From: Bacteroidales bacterium
Lineage (GTDB): Bacteria; Bacteroidota; Bacteroidia; Bacteroidales; M50B96
Assembly (NCBI GenBank): GCA_021740905.1
Contig: JAIOYV010000014.1
Coordinates: 24,009 to 88,008 of the forward strand
DNA length: 64,000 nucleotides
Direction of reading: 5' to 3'
In this document: positions 25,192 to 34,876 of the stretch, piece after piece
How the letters are laid out: every line of letters begins with the position of its first letter
Position numbering within the stretch: the stretch's first letter is position 1
Notes under the pieces: generated by a model
What the model was told of the DNA's origin: nothing
What the model saw: only the letters and a program-made list of their open reading frames with translations
Database searches by the model: none
Program-made: the position numbers and the translations under genes

Positions 25192-26192
25192 ATTGCTTAT
25201 CTGCTTAAATCAAGTTGCCTTGTTCAAAATATTCAGTGGGGTAGGCGGTGTAGCAACAGCCTGTTGTATCAAACGATAGAACAATTTGCCCCTGTATGTA
25301 GATAGTTTCCTATTGAAACGAAAGGCAAACTCATCCAGATAATAAGATAGATGTTTAGTTGACACTTTTCCCTGATGTGTCCCATTAAGCCATCTCTTCA
25401 AGAGGGAATCTACCATATGAACGTGAGGTAGTAGTTCATGAGCTTCTTGTCCACTTCCAGAAATAGTTTTCATTGTATGTACGTATTTTTTGGACTGGGA
25501 CAATGGACTGTAACCACTCCAGCCATCAGTAATTATGGTGCTTCCTGTTTCAATATTGTCTTCAACAAATGCCATAAGCTCCTTGCCTGATGCTTCGGAT
25601 ATTATCTTGAATCGAACACGCCCAATTTGCTTCCCTTTACATTCTGCAGCAACTACAACTAAAGCTTTGGTATCAGCTCCCCTACCTTGTTTTCCAGTAC
25701 CAATTTCTTTTCCTCCAATATAGGTTTCATCAACCTCAATTTCCCCTATGAGTTTCTCTCTATTGGGGCGCACCATTGCTCTTCGAAGTTTATGAAGCCA
25801 TACCCAGGCTGTCTCATAACTTCCAAAACCCATAAAATCTTTTAGATTATAAGCACTTGCACCCGTCTTTTGGGCAACAACCCACCATATTATATGAAAC
25901 CACAGCATAAGAGGTTTTCTCGTACCTTGAAATATTGTGCCTGAAGTAATAGATGTTTGATGATCACATTCAATACAATGAATCAATTTCTTTTAAGTAA
26001 TCCAGTATTTATCTCCATTGCACTTGGGACACCGAAAACCATCTGTCCATCGCATATCAAAGAGATAATCCCAACAGTCGCTTTCTGTCTTAAAATAATA
26101 GAGAAACTCTTGGAAGTTCTTTGGGTATCGTTCAGGATTAGCCATTGACAAATCTACAAAAAAAATTTACTTGACCGAAGCAGATAAGCAAT
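25192..26192. mobile_element. IS1595-family insertion sequence, complete ends, 1001 bp
   Basis: The inverted repeats ATTGCTTATCTGCTT (25192-25206) and its complement (26178-26192) match over 15 bases, and similarity continues inward (TCAAGT). The element is flanked by an exact 8-bp direct repeat TACTATTA at 25184-25191 and 26193-26200. An 8-bp duplication is usual for IS1595-type elements. The only gene is a transposase with one in-frame stop. It inserted between the FG-GAP gene and a DUF2442-like gene. Confidence 0.93.
25210..26145 (-). pseudogene. IS1595/ISXO2-type transposase with an in-frame stop
   Basis: The full frame starts at ATG 26145 (MANPERYPKNFQEFLYYF) and spans 311 codons. The N-terminal zinc ribbon (CPKCNGDKYWIT) is followed by TAA at 25993-25995 and then continues in the same frame (KKLIHCIECDHQTSITSGTIF). 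The remaining 258 residues include the DDE-like core: EVDETYIGGKE, then IITDGWSGYSPL and the late VDSLLKRWLNGTHQGKVS region with YYLDEFAFRFNR. Everything apart from the single stop looks intact, so inactivation is recent. Restart at a TTG just after the stop would lack half of the zinc ribbon. Confidence 0.88.
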
Positions 26193-26310
26193 TACTATTA
26201 TTCAAAACATTGAATGACTAATCTGATTTATCCTTTTTAGAATTAACCTTCCTGGTTTCATAATTCTCAAGTTTTTCTTGAAGCATTTGCTTTTCAAAAT
26301 CTGATTGTCC

Positions 26311-26613
26311 TTATCTTTTATCTTTCTGTTGGCTCATCTCAAATAATATATGCGGGTCGATATCAAGGGGCCCTCTTCTTTCGGTGCCATCATAATCTAT
26401 CATTTTTACACTATCTTCCCAATAGATAGTTGTCACATCACATTTGGCCTCCAAAAAACGTTCTTTGTCTTTAAGCTGAGAATAAGAGTTTTTCGGATTT
26501 TTTGCCTTTTCATGTATGAAATTGCATAAATCGACAATACGGGTTTCATTGTCATTCCATAAACAAGTAATCATATAAGGCTCAATATCAAATATTTTAA
26601 CAATCCATTTCAT
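26311..26613 (-). CDS. DUF2442-like protein, probably shortened by an in-frame stop
   Basis: This 100-residue protein follows the DUF2442 layout: NDNETRIVDLCNFI, then YSQLKDKERFLEAKCDVTTIYWED, and LDIDPHILFEM at the end. The stop TAA at 26311-26313 is followed in the same frame by 31 more sense codons (GQSDFEKQMLQEKLENYETR...) ending at TAG near 26218. That extension looks like a normal charged helix, so the gene may have been longer before a nonsense mutation. DUF2442 genes often accompany DUF4160 toxin-like genes; none is beside it. Confidence 0.6.
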   Translation of the reverse strand: MKWIVKIFDIEPYMITCLWNDNETRIVDLCNFIHEKAKNPKNSYSQLKDKERFLEAKCDVTTIYWEDSVKMIDYDGTERRGPLDIDPHILFEMSQQKDKR

Positions 26614-26656
26614 CGATATCCATTATTAGTATAGAGGCTTATTTTATTATAGCTCT

Positions 26657-27466
26657 TTAATTCTTTGATCCTTCCATTATCTCTTTTCCAAAATCGCTGA
26701 AAGAATCCTTGAATATTTCATAATCTACTTCAAAAATATAATCGCCAATCATATCCCAGTAATCAAGAGGAGAATAGTTCCTCTCAATACAAGTCAATGT
26801 TCCATTACATAGAATGAATTCGAAATACTCAAAGTCTGCTTTGATTGTCGATTCCAACATTTCCTGGTAATACTCCAGATTTTTGTCATACTCATATTTG
26901 AAGTTTTTGTCCACTTCTCCATTTTCGATCTCTTTCTTTGTTTTAACAACAAAATCTTCAATCTCTTTCTTTTTCCATGCGGATAATTGCTCTGAAATTA
27001 TTCGATAACCATCGGTAGAAAACAATGCTTCAAAACAGATTTGTTTACCTGTTAATAAATCAAAATTATAATATTCTATGCCCATCGTGCTTCCAGCACC
27101 GTTAATGCTCGATATCATTATCACAGAGTATATGCGACTTGTTAGGCATTTGAACTCAAAATCTACATGCGAAATCCATGGCATGGTTGTTTCTTCATTA
27201 TCAAAAAATTCAAATAGTACAGTAAAAATATACGTGGAATCTCCTCCTGCATATCCGGCTCCAATGAAGGAATTAAAAATTGTTTGATTAATCGTCCTGG
27301 CAATTGGTTCAGATTTCCCGAACAAGTAAGGAAATTTATAAATCCAAGTGACATACTCAGAATCTTTATCGTTCCATTCCGCGACTATTTCTTTTACCTG
27401 ATAATCCTGTGCAAATAAATTTGATGCAAGCAATACAAATATGATAGTTTTGATTTTCTTTTTCAT
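26657..27466 (-). CDS. Exported protein of unknown function, DUF3298/RsiV-like pattern
   Basis: This 269-residue protein has a clear signal peptide (MKKKIKTIIFVLLASNLFAQ). The middle reads IARTINQTIFNSFIG, then FEFKCLTSRIYSVIMISSINGAGSTMGIEYYNFDLLTGKQICFEALF. This resembles the substrate-free DUF3298/DUF4163 (PdaC- and RsiV-type) envelope domains, where NFDL.TG..I...DLF is typical. The similarity is from pattern only. It is monocistronic and next to the DUF2442-like gene, with no functional clue from context. Confidence 0.55.
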   Translation of the reverse strand: MKKKIKTIIFVLLASNLFAQDYQVKEIVAEWNDKDSEYVTWIYKFPYLFGKSEPIARTINQTIFNSFIGAGYAGGDSTYIFTVLFEFFDNEETTMPWISHVDFEFKCLTSRIYSVIMISSINGAGSTMGIEYYNFDLLTGKQICFEALFSTDGYRIISEQLSAWKKKEIEDFVVKTKKEIENGEVDKNFKYEYDKNLEYYQEMLESTIKADFEYFEFILCNGTLTCIERNYSPLDYWDMIGDYIFEVDYEIFKDSFSDFGKEIMEGSKN

Positions 27467-27631
27467 TTTTGCCAGATTTTAAAATAAATGTAAAGATATT
27501 CAAACATTTTCAGATATTCAGAACCGTATCCCATTTTATACAGGATTCCACCAATCACAAATTTTTACTACTTTTACATCTACATATTTAGAACATTAAA
27601 TAACTGATAATAAACATAAAACTGATTAACA

Positions 27632-29896
27632 ATGGCATTTGATATCCAGATGATTAAAAAGGTTTACGCCGAAATACCCGGTCGCGTTGACCAAGCCCGG
27701 AAAGTAACAGGAAAAGCTCTTACCCTTGCTGAAAAAATTCTTTATTCGCACCTGTCGGAAGGAAAAGCTACACAAGCTTATACCCGAGGAGTATCTTATG
27801 TGGACTTCAACCCCGACCGGGTGGCTATGCAGGATGCAACCGCACAAATGGCCCTTTTGCAATTTATGCAAGCCGGAAAAAGTACAGTGGCTGTGCCTTC
27901 AACGGTGCATTGCGATCACCTGATACAGGCAAAAATAGGCGCAAGCGAAGACCTCGAAACAGCCAATGTAACCAACAAAGAAGTATATGATTTTCTGGCC
28001 TCCGTGTCGAATAAATACGGCATTGGTTTCTGGAAAGCCGGTGCCGGGATTATCCATCAGGTAGTATTGGAAAATTATGCTTTCCCCGGTGGAATGATGA
28101 TCGGGACCGATTCGCACACACCCAATGCCGGAGGCCTCGGAATGGTGGCCATTGGTGTCGGAGGAGCCGATGCTGTCGATGTAATGGCCGGAATGCCTTG
28201 GGAGTTGAAATTCCCCAAACTGATTGGCGTAAAACTGACAGGTCGTTTGAATGGCTGGACAGCTGCCAAAGATGTGATTCTGAAAGTGGCCGGAATCCTT
28301 ACCGTAAAAGGAGGAACCGGAGCTATAGTTGAATATTTTGGCGAAGGGGCCAACAATCTTTCCTGCACAGGAAAAGGCACTATTTGCAACATGGGAGCTG
28401 AGATCGGTGCAACCACATCGCTTTTTGGTTACGATGAAAAAATGGCTGCCTACCTTAAAATGACAGATCGTGAAGAAATTGCCAACGAAGCCAACAAAGT
28501 GGCATCTTACCTAACAGGCGACCCAGAAGTATATGCCAACCCTGAAAAATATTTCGATCAGGTAATCGAGATCAATCTTTCGGAACTGGAGCCTCACATC
28601 AACGGACCTTTTACACCCGATTTAGCCACACCGGTTTCGGAATTTGCAAAGGCAGTGAAGGACAACAACTGGCCTGAAAAAATGGAAGTCGGTTTGATTG
28701 GTTCTTGCACCAATTCGTCGTACGAAGATATTAGCCGGGCAGCATCGCTGGCTCAACAAGCCATTGATAAAAATCTGAAAGTAAAATCTGAATACACAGT
28801 AACTCCAGGATCAGAGTTGGTACGCTATACGGTTGAGCGCGATGGTTTTCTGGATACCTTTGAGAAAATCGGCGGGGTTGTTTTGGCCAATGCCTGTGGC
28901 CCTTGTATCGGTCAATGGGCGAGACACGATGCGGATAAGCAAAAAAGGAATTCCATAATGACCTCCTTCAACCGGAACTTTGCCAAGCGCAACGACGGCA
29001 ACCCCAACACCCACGGCTTTGTGGCATCGCCTGAAATGGTAACAGCTTTTGCCATTGCCGGTGATCTTACTTTCAACCCTATGACAGATTTCCTGACCAA
29101 CGAAAAGGGTGAAAAAGTTAAGCTCGACGAACCAGCAGGATTGGAACTTCCAACCAAAGGTTTTGCTGTGGAAGATGCCGGATATATTGCCCCTGCAGAG
29201 GATGGCAGCAAAGTAGAAGTACTTGTCGATCCCGAATCGAAGCGTTTGCAATTGCTCGCCCCATTTGCCGAATGGGATGGAAAAGATATCAAAGGTCTAA
29301 AGTTGCTGATCAAAGCAAAGGGAAAATGTACGACAGACCATATTTCGATGGCCGGTCCCTGGTTGCGTTTCCGGGGTCATTTGGACAATATTTCAAACAA
29401 CATGTTGATTGGGGCAGTGAATTTCTTCAACGAGAAGACCAACGAAATCAAGAACTTGATAACAGGAGAATATGGCGAAGTTCCTGCCACTGCCCGTGAT
29501 TATAAAGTAAAAGGATTTGGATCGATCGTGGTGGGTGATGAAAACTATGGGGAAGGTTCATCACGCGAACATGCAGCCATGGAACCACGCTTTTTAGGTG
29601 TCAGGGTTGTGCTGGTAAAATCGTTTGCCCGCATCCACGAAACCAACCTGAAAAAGCAGGGAATGTTGGGCCTTACCTTTGCCGATAAGTCCGACTATGA
29701 TAAAATCAAGGAAGATGATACTTTTGATATTATCGGACTGACTGAGTTCACTCCCGGTAAACCATTGAAAGTTGTTGCGCACCATATAAATGGCAGCAAG
29801 CATGAAATCATGGCAAACCACACCTACAACGAAGGCCAGATTGAATGGTTTAAAAATGGTAGTGCACTGAATTTGATCAAGAAAGAAAATCAGTAA
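27632..29896 (+). CDS. acn: Aconitate hydratase (mitochondrial-type AcnA)
   Basis: This TCA-cycle enzyme converts citrate to isocitrate through cis-aconitate, using a cytosolic [4Fe-4S] cluster. It has 754 residues. The three cluster ligands fall at Cys359 ([10 protein letters not shown]), Cys422 and Cys425 ([10 protein letters not shown]), nearly the same numbering as pig mitochondrial aconitase. Other signatures are [14 protein letters not shown] and the swivelling-domain [10 protein letters not shown]. It is alone, with its own terminator. TACTTTTA, about 60 bases upstream, could be a one-mismatch -7 element. Confidence 0.97.
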   Translation: MAFDIQMIKKVYAEIPGRVDQARKVTGKALTLAEKILYSHLSEGKATQAYTRGVSYVDFNPDRVAMQDATAQMALLQFMQAGKSTVAVPSTVHCDHLIQAKIGASEDLETANVTNKEVYDFLASVSNKYGIGFWKAGAGIIHQVVLENYAFPGGMMIGTDSHTPNAGGLGMVAIGVGGADAVDVMAGMPWELKFPKLIGVKLTGRLNGWTAAKDVILKVAGILTVKGGTGAIVEYFGEGANNLSCTGKGTICNMGAEIGATTSLFGYDEKMAAYLKMTDREEIANEANKVASYLTGDPEVYANPEKYFDQVIEINLSELEPHINGPFTPDLATPVSEFAKAVKDNNWPEKMEVGLIGSCTNSSYEDISRAASLAQQAIDKNLKVKSEYTVTPGSELVRYTVERDGFLDTFEKIGGVVLANACGPCIGQWARHDADKQKRNSIMTSFNRNFAKRNDGNPNTHGFVASPEMVTAFAIAGDLTFNPMTDFLTNEKGEKVKLDEPAGLELPTKGFAVEDAGYIAPAEDGSKVEVLVDPESKRLQLLAPFAEWDGKDIKGLKLLIKAKGKCTTDHISMAGPWLRFRGHLDNISNNMLIGAVNFFNEKTNEIKNLITGEYGEVPATARDYKVKGFGSIVVGDENYGEGSSREHAAMEPRFLGVRVVLVKSFARIHETNLKKQGMLGLTFADKSDYDKIKEDDTFDIIGLTEFTPGKPLKVVAHHINGSKHEIMANHTYNEGQIEWFKNGSALNLIKKENQ

Positions 29897-29920
29897 AACA
29901 ATTTCAACATCTAGTTGTAT

Positions 29921-29960
29921 CAATGAAGGGTAGAATGAAATCTACCCTTCATTTGGTTTA
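29921..29960 (+). terminator. Intrinsic terminator after aconitase
   Basis: AATGAAGGGTAGA and TCTACCCTTCATT form a perfect 13-bp stem around a 6-base loop. A weak T tract (TGGTTT) follows. Confidence 0.8.
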
Positions 29961-30002
29961 ACATGAATATAATTTCTTGACTACCCACAAAATTGACAAT
30001 TG

Positions 30003-30033
30003 CTGTGCTAAATATTAATTTTGAGTATATTTG
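30003..30033 (+). promoter_or_regulatory. Promoter of the DUF433/PIN toxin-antitoxin operon
   Basis: TATATTTG at 30026-30033 is a perfect -7 element; CTG lies 20 bases upstream (a TTG lies 23 upstream). Its position excludes the ATG at 30034 as start, because the transcript would begin near 30038. It thus supports the ATG at 30049. Confidence 0.55.
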
Positions 30034-30048
30034 ATGAAAAATACAGAC

Positions 30049-30279
30049 ATGAACTTGATTGAGAGAATAACAATAAATCCTGAGATTTGTAATGGAAGAC
30101 CAACCATACGTAATACTCGATATACGGTTGATTTAATTCTTGATTTATTATCAGCAGGGATGAGCAATGCGGAGATTATGGATGATTATCCGGCACTTGA
30201 GATAAATGATATAAAAGCTTGTTTGTCGTTTGCTTCACAATTATCAAAAGTTAAAACAATCCATAGGATAGTCGCATGA
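30049..30279 (+). CDS. DUF433 family antitoxin
   Basis: This 76-residue protein reads NLIERITINPEICNGRPTIRNTRYTVDLILDLLSAGMSNAEIMDDYPALEINDIKACLSFA. This is the full DUF433 pattern, a small DNA-binding domain. The start ATG at 30049 follows from the promoter position. It overlaps the next gene by four bases (ATGA), the usual coupling of DUF433 antitoxins and DUF5615 PIN-like toxins. It presumably neutralises the toxin and represses the operon, as in VapBC-like modules. Confidence 0.88.
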   Translation: MNLIERITINPEICNGRPTIRNTRYTVDLILDLLSAGMSNAEIMDDYPALEINDIKACLSFASQLSKVKTIHRIVA

Positions 30280-30632
30280 GATTTCTGATTGATGCAAATC
30301 TACCTTATAAATTAGCTAAGTTATTAATAGAGAAAGGTTATGATATCATCCATACAGATAATTTGCCTGATAAAGAAAGAACTAAAGATAACGAGATTAG
30401 AAAGATTTCGATAGATCAAAATCGAATCGTAATAACAAAGGATTTTGATTTTCTTGATTCTCATGTAATCAAAGGAATACCCTCCAAATTATTATTTGTT
30501 ACTACAGGAAATATTATTAACATAAGTCTGATTCAATTGTTTGACAATCAATTTGAGATAATTGTTGGCTTATTTAATTCTTATGATATAATTGAGTTGA
30601 ACAATGAAAATATTATAGGACATGAAAAATAG
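30276..30632 (+). CDS. DUF5615 PIN-like toxin (putative RNase)
   Basis: This 118-residue protein starts MRFLIDANLPYKLAKLLIEKGYD, with the first catalytic-type Asp of a PIN fold. It continues with DNLPDKERTKDNEI and RIVITKDFDFLD, the further acidic residues. This is the DUF5615 (Mut7-C-like) family seen with DUF433 antitoxins. RNA cleavage is inferred from the fold. It is translationally coupled to the antitoxin and overlaps the next gene by 11 bases. Confidence 0.87.
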   Translation: MRFLIDANLPYKLAKLLIEKGYDIIHTDNLPDKERTKDNEIRKISIDQNRIVITKDFDFLDSHVIKGIPSKLLFVTTGNIINISLIQLFDNQFEIIVGLFNSYDIIELNNENIIGHEK

Positions 30633-31022
30633 CAATAAGTCTGACATACATATACCGAATTTGAACAATTCCGATTTTATGGATCATATCCCGACCTTTG
30701 CCAAGGAGCTTCCATTTGCCCTTACGGTTTGCGATACCAAGGGCATAATCCTTTTCATGAACGACAGGTCGATCAAAACCTTCGAGAAGTACGGCGGGGC
30801 TGATCTTATTGGGCAAAGTTTGTTTGATTATCACCCTGAGGCGGCTGCGAAAAAACTTTGTGAACTACTCGACACAGCCACATCGAATGCCTACACCATC
30901 GAAAAAAATGGAATGAAAAAATGATTTATCAATCACCCTGGTACAAGGATGGAAAATTTGCAGGTTTGGTGGAACTTTCCATAGAAATCCCTACGGAGAT
31001 GGCTCATTTTGTTAGGCCGTAG
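30622..31022 (+). pseudogene. Small PAS-domain protein, frame broken in an A run
   Basis: The first 100 codons encode a PAS domain (LPFALTVCDTKGIILFMNDRSIKTFEKYGGADLIGQSLFDYHP) and end NGMKK before a stop. A one-base shift in the six-A run at about 30915-30921 restores MIYQSPWYKDGKFAGLVELS and MAHFVRP up to a stop at 31022, the expected end of such small PAS proteins. It could be a real frameshift or a homopolymer sequencing error. It overlaps the toxin gene, so it is probably cotranscribed. Confidence 0.75.
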
Positions 31023-31112
31023 TCCTCCTTCCTTACACGCTTTTTACACAAAACACTGATAGAGGTGGAATAAGTGTATCGAATTACCAGTCATTGCATG
31101 TAGCCCTTACTT

Positions 31113-31697
31113 CTAAAAAGGCAATCCGAATATGTCAGTTACTTTGATATTGAACCCTAATTGCTGGAATTCGATGAATTCATCTGGATTTTCGTAGAAA
31201 CTGTATTCTATCCTGTTTTCAATCTTCTCGAACATTTCAACCTTGGTTTCGTTTTGCGATACAAGGAGATAGTACTTCAATGAGGGCAATTTCAGGTAGT
31301 AGTGTTTTTTTATGTTACGGTCGTAGAGTTCAGTGCAATCAGAAAGGACTTCAACAATAATGGAAGGATTTTGAATGAAAACACTTTCCTTATTTGATAA
31401 ATCATTCTTATCGCAGGTCACGAGGACATCAGGATATACATAGAACTCATTTGCTTTAAGTTCCAATCGAACTTCATTAGCATAAGTTTTACATTTTATA
31501 TGCGATAACGAATTGTAAAAAGCCCTGGCTAGGGCTAAAATAATTTCATTATGGTCAAGAGTCCCTCCAGCCATATTATAAACTTCACCAAAAAAGAAAT
31601 CATGTTTCTCCTGACTTTGTTCTTCCAGTTTTAAATAATCCTGAAAACTATATATCTTTTGTTCTTCTTTTATTGCATTCATGGCTGTATATTTCAT
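31113..31697 (-). CDS. Uma2 family PD-(D/E)XK endonuclease-like protein
   Basis: This 194-residue protein has the Uma2 layout: YLKLEEQSQEKHDFFFGEVYNMAGGTLDHN, then VYPDVLVTC (catalytic-type Asp), PSIIVEVLSD (Glu) and the conserved YDRNIKKHYYLKLPSLKYYLLV. The family has a restriction-enzyme-like fold; biological targets are unknown. It is monocistronic and AT-rich. A second, divergent Uma2 protein is at 50659. Confidence 0.88.
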   Translation of the reverse strand: MKYTAMNAIKEEQKIYSFQDYLKLEEQSQEKHDFFFGEVYNMAGGTLDHNEIILALARAFYNSLSHIKCKTYANEVRLELKANEFYVYPDVLVTCDKNDLSNKESVFIQNPSIIVEVLSDCTELYDRNIKKHYYLKLPSLKYYLLVSQNETKVEMFEKIENRIEYSFYENPDEFIEFQQLGFNIKVTDIFGLPF

Positions 31698-31794
31698 TTC
31701 TTATTCATCACAAATATACAATAACTTTTATCTGAGGGCAAGTCATACCTTCTCTTCAAATGTTTTGATTCAACTGATTTAGAAAAGGGTTTCC

Positions 31795-32310
31795 CTATCT
31801 CCATTCCACCACCTCCTCCAAAGCCTTTCTCTTTTTTTCTCCTTTTTGATACCCATCAACAGAATAGCCCAAAGGAGTAATAGAAAACACCATTTCATTT
31901 TCATCAAGGTCGAGGGCTTTCCTTAGTTTTGCTGGATCATAAGCTTCGATCCAGCAAGTGCCAACCCCTTCGAATTCGGCAGCCAATATTAAATGGTCCA
32001 TGGCAATAGTAAGGTCAGTTTCGATAGAATTGTAACCATCATAAGCCCGTGTCCAGGCTTTGGTTTTATCGCCCATGACGATCAAGATATGAGGAGCATC
32101 TTTCAACCAATCGCGGCCATAGCAGGACTTGACCTCGGCCAAAAGCTTTTCTTCTGATACCACGATAAATTTCCAGGGTTGAAAATTGGCTGCCGACGGC
32201 GCTAGCCTTCCCGCATCGAGGATGCGCAAAAGTTTTTCCTTCTCTACTTTTTTGTCTGGGTTGAAGTGTCGAACACTTTCTCTTGATTTGATCAATGTGT
32301 AAAAATCCAT
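31795..32310 (-). CDS. Nitroreductase family flavoprotein
   Basis: This FMN-dependent oxidoreductase has 171 residues, starting MDFYTLIKSRESVRHFNPDKKV, the usual beginning of the family. I chose ATG 32310; the upstream ATG adds a basic stretch (PIKKLCLFSELQ) without parallel. AGRLAPSAANFQPWKFIVV and AAEFEGVGTCWIEAYDP are the flavin-binding segments. The substrate is unknown. It is read in the same direction as the antiporter and truA, after a gap of about 150 bases. Confidence 0.9.
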   Translation of the reverse strand: MDFYTLIKSRESVRHFNPDKKVEKEKLLRILDAGRLAPSAANFQPWKFIVVSEEKLLAEVKSCYGRDWLKDAPHILIVMGDKTKAWTRAYDGYNSIETDLTIAMDHLILAAEFEGVGTCWIEAYDPAKLRKALDLDENEMVFSITPLGYSVDGYQKGEKKRKALEEVVEWR

Positions 32311-32458
32311 TCCTGTTTTGCTTTTGTTTTGAAGCTCTGAAAATAAACAAAGTTTTTTGATAGGCAAGGGGAAATGAGGCTGGAAAATTGAAGTTGGATA
32401 CTGGATGCCTAGAAGACAATGTCTGAAAAAGGTTGATCAACCAGAACTTATAATCAAG

Positions 32459-34078
32459 CTAATGACTTAAACCAATTTGCAATTCTTTATCAACTTCACA
32501 CGAACCCAGCATCTCGCAAACATCGTCGGCAAAACCGATCCCTGCCTCGCGGTAAAGGTTGTAAGCAGAATGGACCCCCAGTTTTTTAAGCTGTTTTACC
32601 TCATCTTCGAAAGTGGCAGTGGCTGCCAGCATTCCTTTATAATCGATCGCTTTTAGCCGTTCTATGGCCAACAGGTTCGATTTATGGTCCTCCATGCAGA
32701 GCAGAACAAGTTTAATCTGACCACCTGGTTTTGTTTTTGCGTATTCCCAAAAATCGACATCGGTGGCATCGTCGGAAACCACATTACGACCTTCCGCTTT
32801 GTGTTTCAATACAGTTTCCTGGTTGTAATCTAAGGCCAACACTTTTTGTCCATAGCGTTTGTTCAGTTGATCATAAGCAGCAGTGCCCACATAGCCCATC
32901 CCGAAAATCAGGATCTCCGCATCGCGGATGTCGATGGTGCGGTCGTAAATCAACCGCTTGTCGGACTCAAATCTGGACAAATATGTTTTTAGGCTATCAT
33001 AAATCTTATGTGAATATAAATTTAGTGGCGACGATACCACAAAACTAATAGCGAGGGAAACAGCAATGGTAACAAGCCAGTCGCCTGGCAACCACATTTT
33101 CTCGACAGCCACGGCGGCTACAATCAACCCAAACTCGCTGTAATTGGCCAGGGCAAGGGAGGCATGAAGAGATGTCCTTACGCGGAGTTGAAACCGTGTA
33201 AAAACAATAAAATAGAGTAGGGTTTTTATGTTGATGAGAAGTGCAAAGAGAAATGCCACCATTATGATTTGCATGGTTGGGATACCCGACAAGCCAATCG
33301 ACAAGAAAAATCCGATTAAAAATAAGTCTTTAAAACTTAGAAGATTATTGGCCAACTCGTTGCTTTTCGGATGTGATGAGATTAATATCCCTGCAACCAA
33401 GGCACCCAGATCGGCTTTTAACCCGGCAAATTTGAATACTTCGGCACCCACGATAAGGGCAGCGAAAAACCCAAATAATATGAGCAATTCCCCATGCCCA
33501 ATTTTTTCGAGTACCTTAAACAATATCGGCCGTAGGGCCAACAACAAAAACGGAACACCCAAGGCATACCAGTTGGGCGATTTGCCCGCAGCCAATGCAA
33601 TAAATACCACAGCAAAAAGGTCCTGGATAATCAACACCCCAATCGAAACATTTCCATGCAGGGAGTTTACCTCGCTTTTTTCTTCAAGCACCTTTACGGC
33701 AAACACAGTACTCGAAAAGCTAAATGCAAAGGCGATCAAAAAAGAAATTTTCCAGTCGAAATCGTAAAATAAACTAAGCCCTGAAAAACTTAACGCCCAA
33801 ATTGCAACACCATAAATTATGCTTATAAGAAAGAGGTGTGTGGTTGCCCCAGCCCAGACCTCACGCTTCAAGATGTTTTTAATCTTTAGTTTTAGGCCGA
33901 TGGTAAATAGCAACAAGGTAATCCCCAATTCAGAAGTAACTTGCAGGAATTCACCTTGAGTTGCACCTAAACCATTCAGCACAAAACCAGCCACCAAATA
34001 GCCAACCAAGGGGGGGAGGCCAATTGCCCTCACAGCAAAACCAAACACAAACGCTATTGTTAGCCAAACTGGATCCAT
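32459..34078 (-). CDS. CPA2 cation:proton antiporter with RCK (TrkA-N) domain, KefB/KefC type
   Basis: This 539-residue inner-membrane antiporter exports K+ or Na+ in exchange for protons. Residues 1 to about 375 contain about 12 helices with GLPPLVGYLVAGFVLNGLG and KADLGALVAGILIS. The cytosolic part has a TrkA-N fold, EILIFGMGYVGTAAYDQL, which binds NAD(H) and gates transport. I prefer ATG 34078 (MDPVWLTIAF); the ATG at 34105 adds a stretch without parallel. It lies just downstream of truA in one transcription unit. Ion preference is not decided by sequence. Confidence 0.9.
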   Translation of the reverse strand: MDPVWLTIAFVFGFAVRAIGLPPLVGYLVAGFVLNGLGATQGEFLQVTSELGITLLLFTIGLKLKIKNILKREVWAGATTHLFLISIIYGVAIWALSFSGLSLFYDFDWKISFLIAFAFSFSSTVFAVKVLEEKSEVNSLHGNVSIGVLIIQDLFAVVFIALAAGKSPNWYALGVPFLLLALRPILFKVLEKIGHGELLILFGFFAALIVGAEVFKFAGLKADLGALVAGILISSHPKSNELANNLLSFKDLFLIGFFLSIGLSGIPTMQIIMVAFLFALLINIKTLLYFIVFTRFQLRVRTSLHASLALANYSEFGLIVAAVAVEKMWLPGDWLVTIAVSLAISFVVSSPLNLYSHKIYDSLKTYLSRFESDKRLIYDRTIDIRDAEILIFGMGYVGTAAYDQLNKRYGQKVLALDYNQETVLKHKAEGRNVVSDDATDVDFWEYAKTKPGGQIKLVLLCMEDHKSNLLAIERLKAIDYKGMLAATATFEDEVKQLKKLGVHSAYNLYREAGIGFADDVCEMLGSCEVDKELQIGLSH

Positions 34079-34111
34079 GCCCGTAAAGATACAATTTATA
34101 AGCAAAGGCGA

Positions 34112-34876
34112 CTATACCACAATAATATCCTTGGGATATTCAATATGGGTTAGGTAGAGACCTTGAGCGGGAACCGAGAACCCGGCCAGTGAACGATCCT
34201 TTTTTTCAATGATGTCGCAAAAAGCATCCATATCGATCTTGCCAACACCCACATCCAATAAAGTACCTACAATGGCCCGCACCATGTTCCGCAGGAAACG
34301 GTTGGCCGTAATGGTAAACACTAGCACATTTTCCCGCTGGGTCCATTCCGCAGAAGATACCGTGCAGTCGTTTGTCTTCACATCGGTGTGCAACTTGCTG
34401 AAACTGGTAAAATCGGTATAATTCATCAAAAGGCTGGCTGCCTGGTTCATCTTTTCAACATCCAGGTGTCGCGGAAATTTGTAGGCAAAATCTTGAAGAA
34501 AGGGATCTTTGTGCTGAACAATCCAATACTCGTAAGTTCGCGATATAGCGTCGAAACGGGCATGGGCATCTTCCTTTACCGGAAAGACATCTTGCACAGC
34601 AATATCAAAAGGCAAAAAACTATTGAGCGAGTAAGCCAGTTTTTTTTCATCGCTATAAGGCCATGCCGTGTCAAAATGAGCCATGAAATAGCGGGCATGG
34701 ACTCCGGCATCAGTACGGCCTGCCCCGGTCACTTGAATTTCTTCCGATAGAATCGTAGACAGTGCCTTTTCCAGGCTTTCCTGAATGGACAATCCATTGG
34801 GCTGTATCTGCCAACCCACATAGTTTTTCCCATTATAAGAAAGCTGTATAAAATATCTGTATTTCAATTGGTTCAT
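34112..34876 (-). CDS. truA: tRNA pseudouridine(38-40) synthase TruA
   Basis: This enzyme converts uridines 38-40 of the tRNA anticodon arm to pseudouridine. GAGRTDAGVHA carries the catalytic Asp, followed by the usual RYFIQLSYNGKNYVGWQIQPN start and NRFLRNMVRAIVGTLLDVG near the C-terminus. The 254 residues are the normal length. It is the first gene of a minus-strand unit with the antiporter gene. Confidence 0.96.
   Translation of the reverse strand: MNQLKYRYFIQLSYNGKNYVGWQIQPNGLSIQESLEKALSTILSEEIQVTGAGRTDAGVHARYFMAHFDTAWPYSDEKKLAYSLNSFLPFDIAVQDVFPVKEDAHARFDAISRTYEYWIVQHKDPFLQDFAYKFPRHLDVEKMNQAASLLMNYTDFTSFSKLHTDVKTNDCTVSSAEWTQRENVLVFTITANRFLRNMVRAIVGTLLDVGVGKIDMDAFCDIIEKKDRSLAGFSVPAQGLYLTHIEYPKDIIVV

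Noticed and set aside
25993..26313. In-frame TAA in two neighbouring genes as a sign of stop-codon recoding
   Set aside because: TAA is used as a normal terminal stop by many genes here (for example queA and the THUMP methyltransferase), so two independent mutations are simpler.
34388..34750. 120-codon open frame antisense to truA
   Set aside because: truA is certain on the other strand and the frame shows no known motif.
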